A stretch of 35,637 bases of DNA from Ignavibacteria bacterium UBA2373. Lineage in GTDB: Bacteria > Bacteroidota > Ignavibacteria > Kapaibacteriales > UBA961. Under the pieces are notes generated by a model. The model did not search any database and had not been told where the DNA came from. It was given only the letters and a program-made list of their open reading frames with translations. The stretch covers positions 1 to 35,637 of the forward strand of contig DDTD01000006.1 in NCBI GenBank assembly GCA_002344005.1, read 5' to 3'. Position numbers and translations under genes: made by a program. Positions 1-9,700 of the stretch are shown here, in pieces (the stretch's first letter is position 1; the number at the start of each line of letters is the position of its first letter).

Positions 1-140
1 ACATCAACTCGTTCAAAATCAACTTTTTCATCAGAAATTTCAAATGGATATATTTTTATAGTTCCTGATACTGCTGTCAATGAAGTAGTATAGAACATTA
101 AGAGACATAATGCTATACTACAAAGTAAACTGTTATTCAT
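1..140 (-). CDS. Exported protein of unknown function, N-terminal fragment (cut by window edge)
   Basis: An ATG at 140 on the minus strand opens a frame that stays open to the left edge, giving 46 visible residues. It begins MNNSLLCSIALCLLMFYTTS, a hydrophobic stretch followed by LTAVSG, which reads as a Sec signal peptide cleaved near residues 23-25. The mature part starts GTIKIYPFEISDEKVDFERV. No Cys follows the hydrophobic core, so it is not an obvious lipoprotein. It lies 67 bases downstream of the biotin carboxylase gene on the same strand. The rest of the gene is outside the window, so no function can be given. Confidence 0.6.
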   Translation of the reverse strand, partial: MNNSLLCSIALCLLMFYTTSLTAVSGTIKIYPFEISDEKVDFERVD

Positions 141-207
141 AAATGTACCTTAGAAATTACACTGTTGTACAAGAAGTCGTAACCTGCAAATGTGTTACAT
201 AATGTCA

Positions 208-1638
208 TCAAACGATTGGCTTACGTCGTAAAGCCGTATGATTATTCCCCACTGCTGCTGCTGCTGCAACCACTGGAGCAACATTATGGACAATAGAAGG
301 ATTCCAATGCTCTTCGACGTATTTTGTCGAGTATTTACCTTGAATAAATGCCGATGAGTCCATGACATCTCTGCAAAAAGGTATCGTCGTTCTTAATCCT
401 GCGAGATGATAATTATCCAGAGCATATTTTGTTCTTTCAATTGCTTGCTCGCGGTTTTCTCCCCAGCAAATGAGTTTCGCTACCATTGAATCATAATTAA
501 CCGATACTTCATAACCAATAAATAGACCCGAATCATTTCGAATACCTTCACCTTGCGGCATTTCTACATAGTGCACGACACCGATTTCAGGTAAAAATTC
601 ATTAAAAACATCTTCAGCACAAATTCTACATTCAATAGCATGACCTTGTGGAACAATATCTTCTTGTTTAATAGTTAATTTCTCACCGGCAGCAATCAGC
701 AATTGTTGTTCGACAAGATCTATGCCTGATACCATTTCTGTCACAGGATGTTCAACTTGCAAGCGTGTATTTACTTCCATAAAATAAAATTCACCATCAT
801 GCCCAAGAAGAAACTCCAAAGTACCGGCATTGGTATATTTACTCGTTGCAACTAAGCGCGCAGCGGCTTCGCCCATTTTTTTTCGGAGTTCATCGGTTAA
901 TGCCATCGAAGGTGATTCTTCAACAACTTTTTGATGTCTTCGTTGAATACTGCATTCTCTTTCGGGGAAATATAAAATATTACCATAATTATCTGCTAAT
1001 ATTTGAATTTCTATATGACGCGGTTCAACGATATATTTTTCAATAAAAACCCTTTCATCATTAAAAGCAGCGAGTGCTTCGCCTTGTGCCGATGCCAAAC
1101 CCGCCAATAAATCTTCAGGATTTTCTACAAGTCTCATCCCTTTACCGCCACCTCCGGCAGCAGCTTTTAACAGCACAGGATATCCGATTTTTTCTGCTAT
1201 GGATTTTATTTCTTCGGGGTCACTTATTGCGCCGGCAGAACCGGGAGAAATAGGTACTTGCGCTTGAATTGCTAATTCGCGTGCAGCAGTTTTATCGCCA
1301 AGTGCATGGATTGCTTCAGGCGAAGGACCAATAAATACAATACCCAGTTCATTCGTACGGCGGGCAAATTCTGCATTCTCGGATAAAAAGCCATAACCGG
1401 GATGTATTGCTTCTGCACCTGTTTTTTGTGCAGCGGCTAATATTTTATCTATAACCAGATAACTTTCTCTGGGCGTTGTACCACCAATAGCAACTGCCTC
1501 ATCTGCCTCAGAAACATGTAAAGAAGAAATGTCAGCATCGGAATAGACTGCGACAGTTTTTATTCCCATTTTTTTACAAGTTCTAATTACTCGTAATGCA
1601 ATTTCTCCTCGATTAGCTATTAATATTTTTGTAAACAT
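208..1638 (-). CDS. accC: Biotin carboxylase subunit (acetyl-CoA carboxylase or related acyl-CoA/pyruvate carboxylase)
   Basis: ATP-grasp biotin carboxylase of 476 residues. It carboxylates biotin on a carrier protein with ATP and bicarbonate, in the cytoplasm. The N-terminal domain starts FTKILIANRGEIALRV. The glycine-rich ATP loop AAAGGGGKGMRLV is at about 159-171, ATP-contacting Lys residues are at about 116 and 158, and the catalytic motif EVNTRLQVEHPVTE is near 286-299. I chose the ATG at 1638; a TTG at 1647 would add three residues, but homologues begin close to MFTKILIANRGE. It is about 25 residues longer than E. coli AccC because of a tail after EEHWNPS that contains five alanines. 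No accB or carboxyltransferase gene is in view, so the partner (acetyl-, propionyl- or pyruvate-type) is uncertain. It is last in a same-strand run after uvrA and the flippase-like gene, 27 bases downstream of the latter. Confidence 0.9.
   Translation of the reverse strand: MFTKILIANRGEIALRVIRTCKKMGIKTVAVYSDADISSLHVSEADEAVAIGGTTPRESYLVIDKILAAAQKTGAEAIHPGYGFLSENAEFARRTNELGIVFIGPSPEAIHALGDKTAARELAIQAQVPISPGSAGAISDPEEIKSIAEKIGYPVLLKAAAGGGGKGMRLVENPEDLLAGLASAQGEALAAFNDERVFIEKYIVEPRHIEIQILADNYGNILYFPERECSIQRRHQKVVEESPSMALTDELRKKMGEAAARLVATSKYTNAGTLEFLLGHDGEFYFMEVNTRLQVEHPVTEMVSGIDLVEQQLLIAAGEKLTIKQEDIVPQGHAIECRICAEDVFNEFLPEIGVVHYVEMPQGEGIRNDSGLFIGYEVSVNYDSMVAKLICWGENREQAIERTKYALDNYHLAGLRTTIPFCRDVMDSSAFIQGKYSTKYVEEHWNPSIVHNVAPVVAAAAAVGNNHTALRRKPIV
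252..266. repeat. Short CTG trinucleotide repeat
   Basis: Five tandem CTG units (GCA/CAG on the coding strand) encode the alanine tract in the C-terminal tail of the biotin carboxylase. The tract is a candidate for copy-number variation between strains, but five units is short. Confidence 0.6.
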
Positions 1639-1665
1639 AATATTCAAAGATTAGTACGTAAAAAA

Positions 1666-2706
1666 TTATTTTGAAAATACTGATGGATTGTTTTTATCGG
1701 AACGTTTAAAACTAATATATTTACTTTCTCTTACTAAAGAAATTCCACCGATAATTGTAACGACATAATTTACGCCATGCACCATTGTTGCATAAGCCAA
1801 ACCCTGTTCTGTTGAAATACCATATAATTGTGCCATTGCTGTAGAAACCAATGTATGATAGACTCCTAATGCTCCGGGAGCCGGCGAAACATAGGCAAGT
1901 GAACCCACAACAAAAAGCAACATTGCATCCTTGAATCCTAAATTGACATGCGGAGGAAAATCAAAGGCAAAGAGCATAACATACGAAGGTAAAATATAAC
2001 AAAGCCAAATTCCGGCAGAATCCAATAATGTTCTGATGATTTGCGATGGTGTTCTAACAATAACAAAACCTTTTTCAAAAGATTGATTTATTGAATGCAA
2101 ACGATTGTATAAAGAATGAGAAAATCTCTTTACGGTTTTTTGTAAAAATGAATCAACGGCATAAGGAAATACACCCGACATAATTAAATATGCTAAGACA
2201 AGAATAAATGGTAAACCCAATGCAGAAACAAGCGATGAGGAAGAAAATTCGGGATACACAGCAGATAATTGCTTGGGTAAAGCCAATAAAGCCCAGCAAA
2301 ATATTAATATTAATGCCGCCATATCAAAAAACAATCTTTCAAGGATAATGGTAGCCATTACAGTAGAAAATGGAATATTCTCTCGGCGACTAAGCACATA
2401 AGGACGCAATAATTCTCCGCCTTTTGGGGTAAAATTATTTACAGCATATCCAACCATAACCGCAGAAAATAAGTCTATTAACTTTGTTTTAGCCGATGAT
2501 TCAAGCATAGCTTTCCAGCGCACAGCCCTTAACCAATGTGAAAACAATGCTATGGGAATACAGAACAAAGCCCAAACATAATTGGCATTTTGCAGAATAT
2601 TCCACATTTTTGCTAAATCCACATTTCTCAAGGACCAATACACACACAAAACCATGAGTGCCAAGCCAAAGATAACTCTCAAAATGGATTTAATTTTCTC
2701 TGTCAT
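1666..2706 (-). CDS. Flippase-like integral membrane protein (LPG synthase TM / UPF0104 family)
   Basis: A 346-residue inner-membrane protein with about eight hydrophobic segments, starting with ILRVIFGLALMVLCVYWSL at residues 8-26. Family marks are NFTPKGGELLRPYVLSRR at about 95-112, which fits the N-x-x-P-x-x-GE-x-x-R pattern of the family, and PAPGALGVYH near 278. The family (PF03706) covers the membrane half of MprF and stand-alone proteins linked to lipid or glycolipid movement; the substrate cannot be read from sequence. The cytoplasmic synthase domain of MprF is absent. The ATG at 2706 lies 18 bases after the uvrA stop, and 27 bases separate its stop from accC, so co-transcription is likely. 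No clear ribosome binding site is visible. Confidence 0.82.
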   Translation of the reverse strand: MTEKIKSILRVIFGLALMVLCVYWSLRNVDLAKMWNILQNANYVWALFCIPIALFSHWLRAVRWKAMLESSAKTKLIDLFSAVMVGYAVNNFTPKGGELLRPYVLSRRENIPFSTVMATIILERLFFDMAALILIFCWALLALPKQLSAVYPEFSSSSLVSALGLPFILVLAYLIMSGVFPYAVDSFLQKTVKRFSHSLYNRLHSINQSFEKGFVIVRTPSQIIRTLLDSAGIWLCYILPSYVMLFAFDFPPHVNLGFKDAMLLFVVGSLAYVSPAPGALGVYHTLVSTAMAQLYGISTEQGLAYATMVHGVNYVVTIIGGISLVRESKYISFKRSDKNNPSVFSK

Positions 2707-2724
2707 ACTTATTTCTGTAATGTA

Positions 2725-5568
2725 TTATGCATGGTTGGATAAAAATTCTTTCAATGCTATTCCTGTATAGGATTTTTTTACTTTTGCAACTTGTTCGGGC
2801 GTGCCTTCTGCAATGATATAACCACCTTTTTCCCCTGCTTCGGGACCTAAATCAATAATCCAATCAGCAGCAGCAATTATATGCAGATTGTGCTCAATAA
2901 TTAGTACACTATGACCTTTTTCAATTAATGCTGTAAAACATTTCAGCAATTTTTGAATATCGTCAATATGTAATCCGGTTGTAGGTTCATCGAAGATGAA
3001 TAATGTATGTTTACCTGCTTGTGAAGAATCGTCAATGTATGTTGCTAATTTTATTCTTTGCGCTTCCCCGCCGGAGAGCATTGATGAAGGTTGGCCAAGT
3101 CTTAAATACCCTAATCCCACATCCGCAAGAACTTGAAGCCGCGTCACTACTTTTTTATTGCCATGAAAAAATTCTATAGCTTCATCTACTGTCATAGCCA
3201 GAACATCCACAATATTTTTTCCGCGATATGAAAATTCTCTGGCTTCACGTGTGTAACGCGTACCTTTGCAACTTTCACATTCCAAAGTAATATCAGGTAA
3301 GAATTGCATTTCTACAGTCACATTGCCTTCACCTTCACATGCTTCACAGCGGCCTCCGGGTACATTAAATGAAAAATACCCTGCCTTAATGCCAAATTGT
3401 TTTGCAGCCGGAGTATCTGCAAAAACCTCTCTGATATAATCAAATGCCTTTGTGTACGTAATTGGTGTGGAACGGGATGAACGACCAATAGGTGTCTGAT
3501 CAATCATTTCAACATTATCAATCAAATGAATATTTTCAATCCCCGAACAAGCACCTACTTGCCCATCACTGGTATATCCCTTTTGGTAACGTAAATTATT
3601 ATACAATACTTGGTGAATTAAAGTACTTTTTCCCGAACCGGAAACACCTGTCACCACTGTCATCATTTTTAATGGAATTGTAACATCCTCGCCTTTAAGA
3701 TTACGTTCTTTTGCTTGGTTAATGATTAATGCATTGACAACTTTTCTCCGCTGTTGGGGTAAATTGATACTTTTTGTCCCACTAAGATATTGTCCTGTAA
3801 GGGAATGAGGGTTGTTTTCTATCTCACTCACATTACCTGTTGCAGTAATTGTCCCACCATTTTCTCCTGCTTTCGGACCTATATCTATAATAAAATCAGC
3901 ACTTTTAATAATATCAGGATCATGTTCGACAACGACAACAGTATTACCAAGATTACGTAATTTTTTTAACAATCCTACAAGCCGTGCAGTGTCGCGTGAA
4001 TGTAACCCAATAGATGGTTCATCTAAAACATAGAGTGTCCCGACTAAAGAAGACCCTAAAGATGTTGCTAAATTAATTCTTTGCGATTCTCCGCCTGAGA
4101 GTGTGTGTGATAAACGATCAAGAGTTAAATAGCCAAGCCCAATTTCTACGAGTAGCTCCAATCGCCAGCGTATTTCTTTCAGCACGGGTTCAACAACTTT
4201 CATTTGAAATGACGTTAATTTGAGATGAGTAAAATGTTTGAGAGACTGTTCTAATGTCATACTGACAACTTCATGAATAGAAGTTCCACCAACAAATACT
4301 CTTCTAGCTGAATTACGTAAGCGAGAACCTCCGCATTCTTTACAGGTAGTATAACCACGATACCTGCTGGCAAGCACTCTATAATGCAGTTTATGAGAAC
4401 CGGCTTCCAGCATTGCAAAAAATCCATTAATTCCACCATATCGCTGATCACCATTCCATATTGTATTATGTTCTTTCTTTGACAAAGAAGCATAAGGAAC
4501 TGTGGTATTGATAGAATTTCTTTTACAGAATTCTAATAATCCGGAATACCATTCATAAAAACCGGACGGACTAATCGGTACAATGGCATAATCTTTAATT
4601 GAACGTACTCTATCAGGTATGACAAGTTTTTCATCAATACCCATGCTACGTCCAAAACCTTCGCACACTCGGCAAGCACCAAAAGGACTATTGAAGGAAA
4701 AAAGTCTTGGCTCCGGCTCAGCGTATTGAATATGGCAGTCTGGACATTCAAATTTTGAACTGAACTTATGATCATTTCCCTGCGTGATGTCTCGGATATA
4801 TACTCTTCCCTCCCCAAATCGAATTGACATCTCAATTGATTCGAATAGTCTGCTTACGGCATCTTTATCATTGGGTTTAACAACAACTCTATCAGCAACA
4901 ACATAAAAATTTTCGGGATTGGCAGAGAGTTCTTTAGCATCAATATCAACAAAATCAATGACTTCTTTCTTATGAAAATGATAAACTCTATCGTAACCAA
5001 GTCCTTGCAATTTAGAAAGTTGTTCGCTACTATTTACACCATTCGTTAAAAGTGGAAATAAAATGTACACACGCGAATCGGCACAAGACTTAAGTATTGA
5101 ACCTTGAATTGATTGTGGTGTATCTTTCTGTACTTTCTTACCGCATGTACAAATCGTCGTCCCTACTCGACCATACAGAAGTCGTAAAAAATCATAGATT
5201 TCCGTCGTTGTACCAACAGTAGAACGAGCATTTTTTGAGAACCCCCTTTGCTCTATGGCTATAGCCGGCGGTAAACCACGTATGGCATCAACATCCGGTT
5301 TATTCATTCTCTCAAGAAACTGCCGTGCATACGAAGATAATGACTCGACAAAGCGTCTTTGCCCTTCTGCATATAATGTATCGAATGCCAAAGAAGACTT
5401 TCCTGAGCCGCTCACTCCAGAGACTACGGTTATCGCGTTTCGGGGTATAGTCACCGATACATTTTTCAAGTTATGTACACGAGCATTTTCAATAGATATA
5501 GCTTTGTGAAGCCGAGATGAAACACTCGATTTATCTATATCTTTTTTCTTGGAAACGGTTTTTGCCAT
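2725..5568 (-). CDS. uvrA: Excinuclease ABC subunit A (UvrA)
   Basis: DNA damage sensor of nucleotide excision repair: a dimeric ABC-type ATPase that loads UvrB on damaged DNA. Its 947 residues match the usual length. The first Walker A GVSGSGKSS is at 51-59, followed by the UvrA hallmark ARQFLERMNKPDVDAIRGLP. The first ABC signature and Walker B region reads LSGGESQRINLATSLGSS then LYVLDEPSIGLHSRD. A second Walker A, GVSGSGKST, is near 640, with LSGGEAQRIKLATYIDD and FDEPTTGLH near the C-terminus. Zinc-binding CxxC pairs are visible, including CPDC/CRVC near 274-303 and CEAC/CESC in the second half. It is complete with no frameshift. A terminator separates it from the upstream porV-like gene, so it should have its own promoter; I see no convincing TAnnTTTG there. 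Confidence 0.98.
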   Translation of the reverse strand: MAKTVSKKKDIDKSSVSSRLHKAISIENARVHNLKNVSVTIPRNAITVVSGVSGSGKSSLAFDTLYAEGQRRFVESLSSYARQFLERMNKPDVDAIRGLPPAIAIEQRGFSKNARSTVGTTTEIYDFLRLLYGRVGTTICTCGKKVQKDTPQSIQGSILKSCADSRVYILFPLLTNGVNSSEQLSKLQGLGYDRVYHFHKKEVIDFVDIDAKELSANPENFYVVADRVVVKPNDKDAVSRLFESIEMSIRFGEGRVYIRDITQGNDHKFSSKFECPDCHIQYAEPEPRLFSFNSPFGACRVCEGFGRSMGIDEKLVIPDRVRSIKDYAIVPISPSGFYEWYSGLLEFCKRNSINTTVPYASLSKKEHNTIWNGDQRYGGINGFFAMLEAGSHKLHYRVLASRYRGYTTCKECGGSRLRNSARRVFVGGTSIHEVVSMTLEQSLKHFTHLKLTSFQMKVVEPVLKEIRWRLELLVEIGLGYLTLDRLSHTLSGGESQRINLATSLGSSLVGTLYVLDEPSIGLHSRDTARLVGLLKKLRNLGNTVVVVEHDPDIIKSADFIIDIGPKAGENGGTITATGNVSEIENNPHSLTGQYLSGTKSINLPQQRRKVVNALIINQAKERNLKGEDVTIPLKMMTVVTGVSGSGKSTLIHQVLYNNLRYQKGYTSDGQVGACSGIENIHLIDNVEMIDQTPIGRSSRSTPITYTKAFDYIREVFADTPAAKQFGIKAGYFSFNVPGGRCEACEGEGNVTVEMQFLPDITLECESCKGTRYTREAREFSYRGKNIVDVLAMTVDEAIEFFHGNKKVVTRLQVLADVGLGYLRLGQPSSMLSGGEAQRIKLATYIDDSSQAGKHTLFIFDEPTTGLHIDDIQKLLKCFTALIEKGHSVLIIEHNLHIIAAADWIIDLGPEAGEKGGYIIAEGTPEQVAKVKKSYTGIALKEFLSNHA

Positions 5569-5638
5569 ATTTTTTTGTGAATAAACCGTAATTTACGAAT
5601 GAAAAAGTAAGTAACGTACAATAAGAAATCAAGTGTGC

Positions 5639-5674
5639 AAAAAAAAAGCCGCCGTAACTGTTTGTGACGGCGGC
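5639..5674 (-). terminator. Rho-independent terminator of the TonB/PorV-like operon
   Basis: A perfect 8-bp GC-rich stem pairs GCCGCCGT (5648-5655) with ACGGCGGC (5667-5674), with an 11-base loop that can pair further. On the minus strand it is followed by nine T (5639-5647). It sits 23 bases after the stop of the porV-like gene and 70 bases before the uvrA start. Confidence 0.9.
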
Positions 5675-5697
5675 AAAATATTATGAATTGCTTATTA

Positions 5698-6765
5698 CTA
5701 TTTTAGCGCAATACCAATACTTATTCGGTTTATCAAACCGATTTGAGCATTGGCAGTGCTAATAGCATAATCTATTTGTCCATCAAACATACCGGAAGTA
5801 TAATTCAGACCAACACCACCTGAAAAACCAAAAGTGTCATGACCTAAATGATACCCTGCTCTGAGAGCTAATAGATTATTCCAGACATATTCGGTTCCAA
5901 TGGCACCCTGCTCTTTAGCATCAGCCATCGTAATGAAGTCAGCAGCGACAGTCCATTTATGGTCTGCATCTTGGGCTGTATTATCTGTATTTTCTACAAT
6001 ACTCATCATATCAACTCCCATACCGGCACGGAATGTTAATGGTAACTGATACTGCGCACTGATAAGTGAAAAATCAACGGGTGCTGCATTCAATCCACTT
6101 ACTAAGCTTTTAACTTGATTTAAGTCTTGCCCGGAATAATTTTGAGCCGGACCTAAATTGGACAATACAAAACCCAAACGTAATCCTTTCCAATCAGATT
6201 CGTATTTTGTACCAATATCAAAAGCAATTCCATTGGAACTAACATTCGAGAATGCTGAATTGATATATTTAAAATTTGCCCCAAAAGTAAACTCATTAGT
6301 GATTTTTCCGGCAAAAGAAGTCACTAAACAAACATCAGAAACGCTGTATGTTCGCCCACTGCCGGTTGGATCTTCAATTGTTGTAAATGGGATATCATTT
6401 GCACCGAAAGAGATAAGACCAAAACCAACACGATAGTCGCCTAAGGATATAACCCCCGAAGCAAAATTGTGGGAAAAGCCACCAAACCATTGTGAATAAC
6501 TAAGATTTGCCTGATAGCCTTGCACAGAAGCTAAACCTGCTGGATTCCAAAACATTGATGTTAAATCATCAGCAATGGCAGTGTATGCCCCACCCATAGC
6601 TACCGCTTGAGCACCGATGGGAATTTTAAGAAAACTTACACCTACAACACCACTTCGCGTAATATCTCCTTGTGATGTTTGATAAATCGTTGTTTCCGAT
6701 TTACTATTTTGAGTGATTAAAAAACCACATAATGCAATTAATGCAATTTTATATAAAGATTTCAT
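5698..6765 (-). CDS. PorV/PorQ-family outer-membrane protein
   Basis: A 355-residue outer-membrane beta-barrel protein. A signal peptide covers about residues 1-23 (IALIALCGFLITQNSKS). The family hallmark AMGGAYTAIADDLTSMFWNP falls at 57-76, the FadL-like N-terminal pattern of PorV/PorQ (UPF0164) proteins. Alternating hydrophobic strands fill the rest, ending in RISIGIALK. PorV in Porphyromonas is the outer-membrane shuttle and lid of the type IX translocon; PorV-like paralogues often sit beside individual large T9SS substrates. Here it is the last gene of an operon, 18 bases after the 1423-residue secreted protein, so a dedicated partner for that protein is more likely than the core PorV (inference). 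The ATG at 6765 has AAGGA eight bases upstream. Confidence 0.85.
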   Translation of the reverse strand: MKSLYKIALIALCGFLITQNSKSETTIYQTSQGDITRSGVVGVSFLKIPIGAQAVAMGGAYTAIADDLTSMFWNPAGLASVQGYQANLSYSQWFGGFSHNFASGVISLGDYRVGFGLISFGANDIPFTTIEDPTGSGRTYSVSDVCLVTSFAGKITNEFTFGANFKYINSAFSNVSSNGIAFDIGTKYESDWKGLRLGFVLSNLGPAQNYSGQDLNQVKSLVSGLNAAPVDFSLISAQYQLPLTFRAGMGVDMMSIVENTDNTAQDADHKWTVAADFITMADAKEQGAIGTEYVWNNLLALRAGYHLGHDTFGFSGGVGLNYTSGMFDGQIDYAISTANAQIGLINRISIGIALK

Positions 6766-6783
6766 AGTAAGTATCCTTAATTA

Positions 6784-9700
6784 TTAATCAATTAATCTGA
6801 ATGAACCAACAACAATAGAAAATGGAATTGATGTCTTTGCACCATTAGGCGTTTCGATAAGTGCAATCAATGATTGACTTGCAACGCGTCTTCCGCTTTT
6901 ATTGCTTAAATCATAAATATCCATTGATTCTCTTTCAGGTTCAAATGCAGTCACTTCATCGTGCTCAATCGTATTTACTAATTCACCTGAAGTTGTATAA
7001 ATTTTGATTGTACAACGTTTCGGTAAATTAGTGAAAAATACTTTATTGTCATAGCTGGATTTTTGGCTTTGATTGGTGACATAAAAAGGATTCGGCACGA
7101 CACGCACTGAATTTTTGAGCATATCATCGGTGATTTCATTATCAGCCGGGATATTCGGGCGTACTTTCACCAAAATAAAAGCACTATCAACCGGTAAGCC
7201 AAGTGTTCCACCGTACATACTCAGAACTACTTTATCTCCGGGTTGGAAATCAACACGCTGAGAACTTGTTTTAGCAATAGGAGGCGCGGCGAAAACTTCA
7301 CCACTTGATGATGTAAGGTGATTTCTACCACTCATATCAAGATAGAATTTAGCTCCATACACAGAAACTTGATTTACAAAATAAATCATTGAGTCTTTTG
7401 ATCCGGCTGGCATATTCGTGACAGGTAAATAATATCTACCTTGACCTACTAATCCGGCACTTGTAGAACGACGTGTCGCTAAGCTGAAGTTTGTATTTAC
7501 ATTTGACCAACCATAAGAAGCCATATTAAAGGATAATATTGGCATTTGATTATCATCTAATTCACCATCAACCACCGGCAGAGTAACATGCGGCATTGTT
7601 TCCGGATAACGGAAATTTGTCACGGTTCCATCACTGTTTTGGCGATTAAAGCTGGTGATATTTTTTAAGTTAATGTTTAAATAAGGAACATCAACTTCAT
7701 AGGTAGTTTGATTTGTTGAAGAACCAATGGTAATTGATTTCTTTTCTACACCACCGGGTAAAAATTCAAGTTCAAATGTGCCCGGTCCATAATTGTATTG
7801 TCTAAACCCTGCTCCGAAATTGATTCTTGACGGTTGACCATTACTGGATATGACAACATCAACCGGTTGTAAACTTTGACTAATTTGTTTTGCACTTGAA
7901 GAAGACGCAACAACACGAGCATCCACAGGATTTACTGAAGCGGCTATGTAAGCAGTGTCAGGACGAATGATTCCACCATATTGGCTGAGGTTCCAATCGA
8001 AAGAAAATGCTAATGTTTGTTTTGCTTCATTAACCATTTCTGATGAATAGCAAGCATTTGAAACAAGCGGCACAGTCGTAACTTTGCCTGTACGAGTCAA
8101 AATTCCTTTACCCTTCGGTGAACCGATTGAAATCAAATTACCTTGAACATCTCTATAATCATATGCTCTCAAAGCTCGGGTACCTGAAACATTATCTGCT
8201 GAATCTCTCAGCAAAGCGGCATTCTCAGAAAAGAAATCAGTAAAATCAGTATTACAAAGTCGTTCTTCATAATTTGTACTTCCTTCAAACAACAATTGAT
8301 TTGTGGTCATATCCATAAGTTGAAAACCTAAAGTATATGCACCAATACTGACAAGATTCGGTGTCTGATTGGGAGTATCTCTCGAAGGATCTTCATCCAC
8401 ATTTTGCTGAAATGCGAATGGACGATTCACAAATGCCAAACGAAGTGTGTGACCTTCTTTTTCATTCATAAAGAGTTTATTAAATCGAGATTCATCAAGA
8501 ACATGGAACTGGAAATTACTCAAACCACCAAGACGAGTATTATCAATAAACTCAATATCGAAGCGAGAATTCGGCTCTTTTGCAAATCCGCCTGACAAAG
8601 CCATAGATTTAATTTGGTTTTGTTCATTCACACCGGAATTCTCTTTCGGATTTGTACTTTGTTTATAATCGCCTTCATCATCAGATAGTAAGCGATAGAA
8701 ATAATCAACATTATTAAAGATTCTTTCGGTTGCATCCAAATTTGGTGTTGTTGTAATATTACCATCATTATCATCATCACCAACATCAATAAATGTGCGA
8801 TGATTTGTAATTGAATCCATGTATGGGAGAATATAATCTTGTGCTATTGCAGCACTATTCACAATACCGGAGTCAATTTGAGCAAATGTTATTGATGCAG
8901 TACCAGTATTCAGAAGCATAAATAAAGTATCCACTAAACGATTATATCGAGCCGCCGTTTCGGGTCTGAAGAGTGATTGATTCGTACCCGGAAGAATATT
9001 ATTTCTCATATCATAAATAATATCTCGATTTTTCACTTTAGGCCAAGCAGAAGCATTATTATCCGGAACGATTTCTCTGTTGAACGTTGCACTCCACAGA
9101 GGTGCTTTATCCGCAAAAGCATCTTCTACTTTAATTATACCGTCAAAAAACTTCGCATATTGAGCATTATCATATGTTGAAAACAATTTATTCCATGGCG
9201 GTGTACCATAAGGAGAGAATAGACTTGATCCATTAGGAAAGCGACGAACAAGATATGTCGTTTGATTAATTTGTCTGACCACTCTGAAAGAATCAAAGGG
9301 TGCTAATGTTTTATCAAAATTCGGGCTGATTCTGGATTTTGCAAATGGTGACGGCAAAACCCAACGTGCAATCTGTTTCCATCCGAATGGACTTCTGCGT
9401 GCATTCGGACGATTATCTAAATCAAATGAATCCAAGTCATCTCTTCTTGCACGATAAAGCGTATAACCTTTAAAGTCCAAACCTCTTTCAAGATCATCAT
9501 AAGACAACTCGGAAGTAGCATCCCACTGTATCTTTATTGCATTATTCAAACCGCGGAAACGAATATTTGCCGGATCCGGTGGTTTCGGAGCTTTAAAATT
9601 ATTGTCATAGACAGTTTGAGCAAATGAGTCAATGCGAATCAAATCTCGTAAATCTTCTATAGTACCATCGGCATCGCCGCCTTTCGATGTTTTTGCAAGT

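Noticed and set aside
1639..1647. TTG start for the biotin carboxylase
   Set aside because: Adds only three residues; the ATG at 1638 gives the standard N-terminus of the family.
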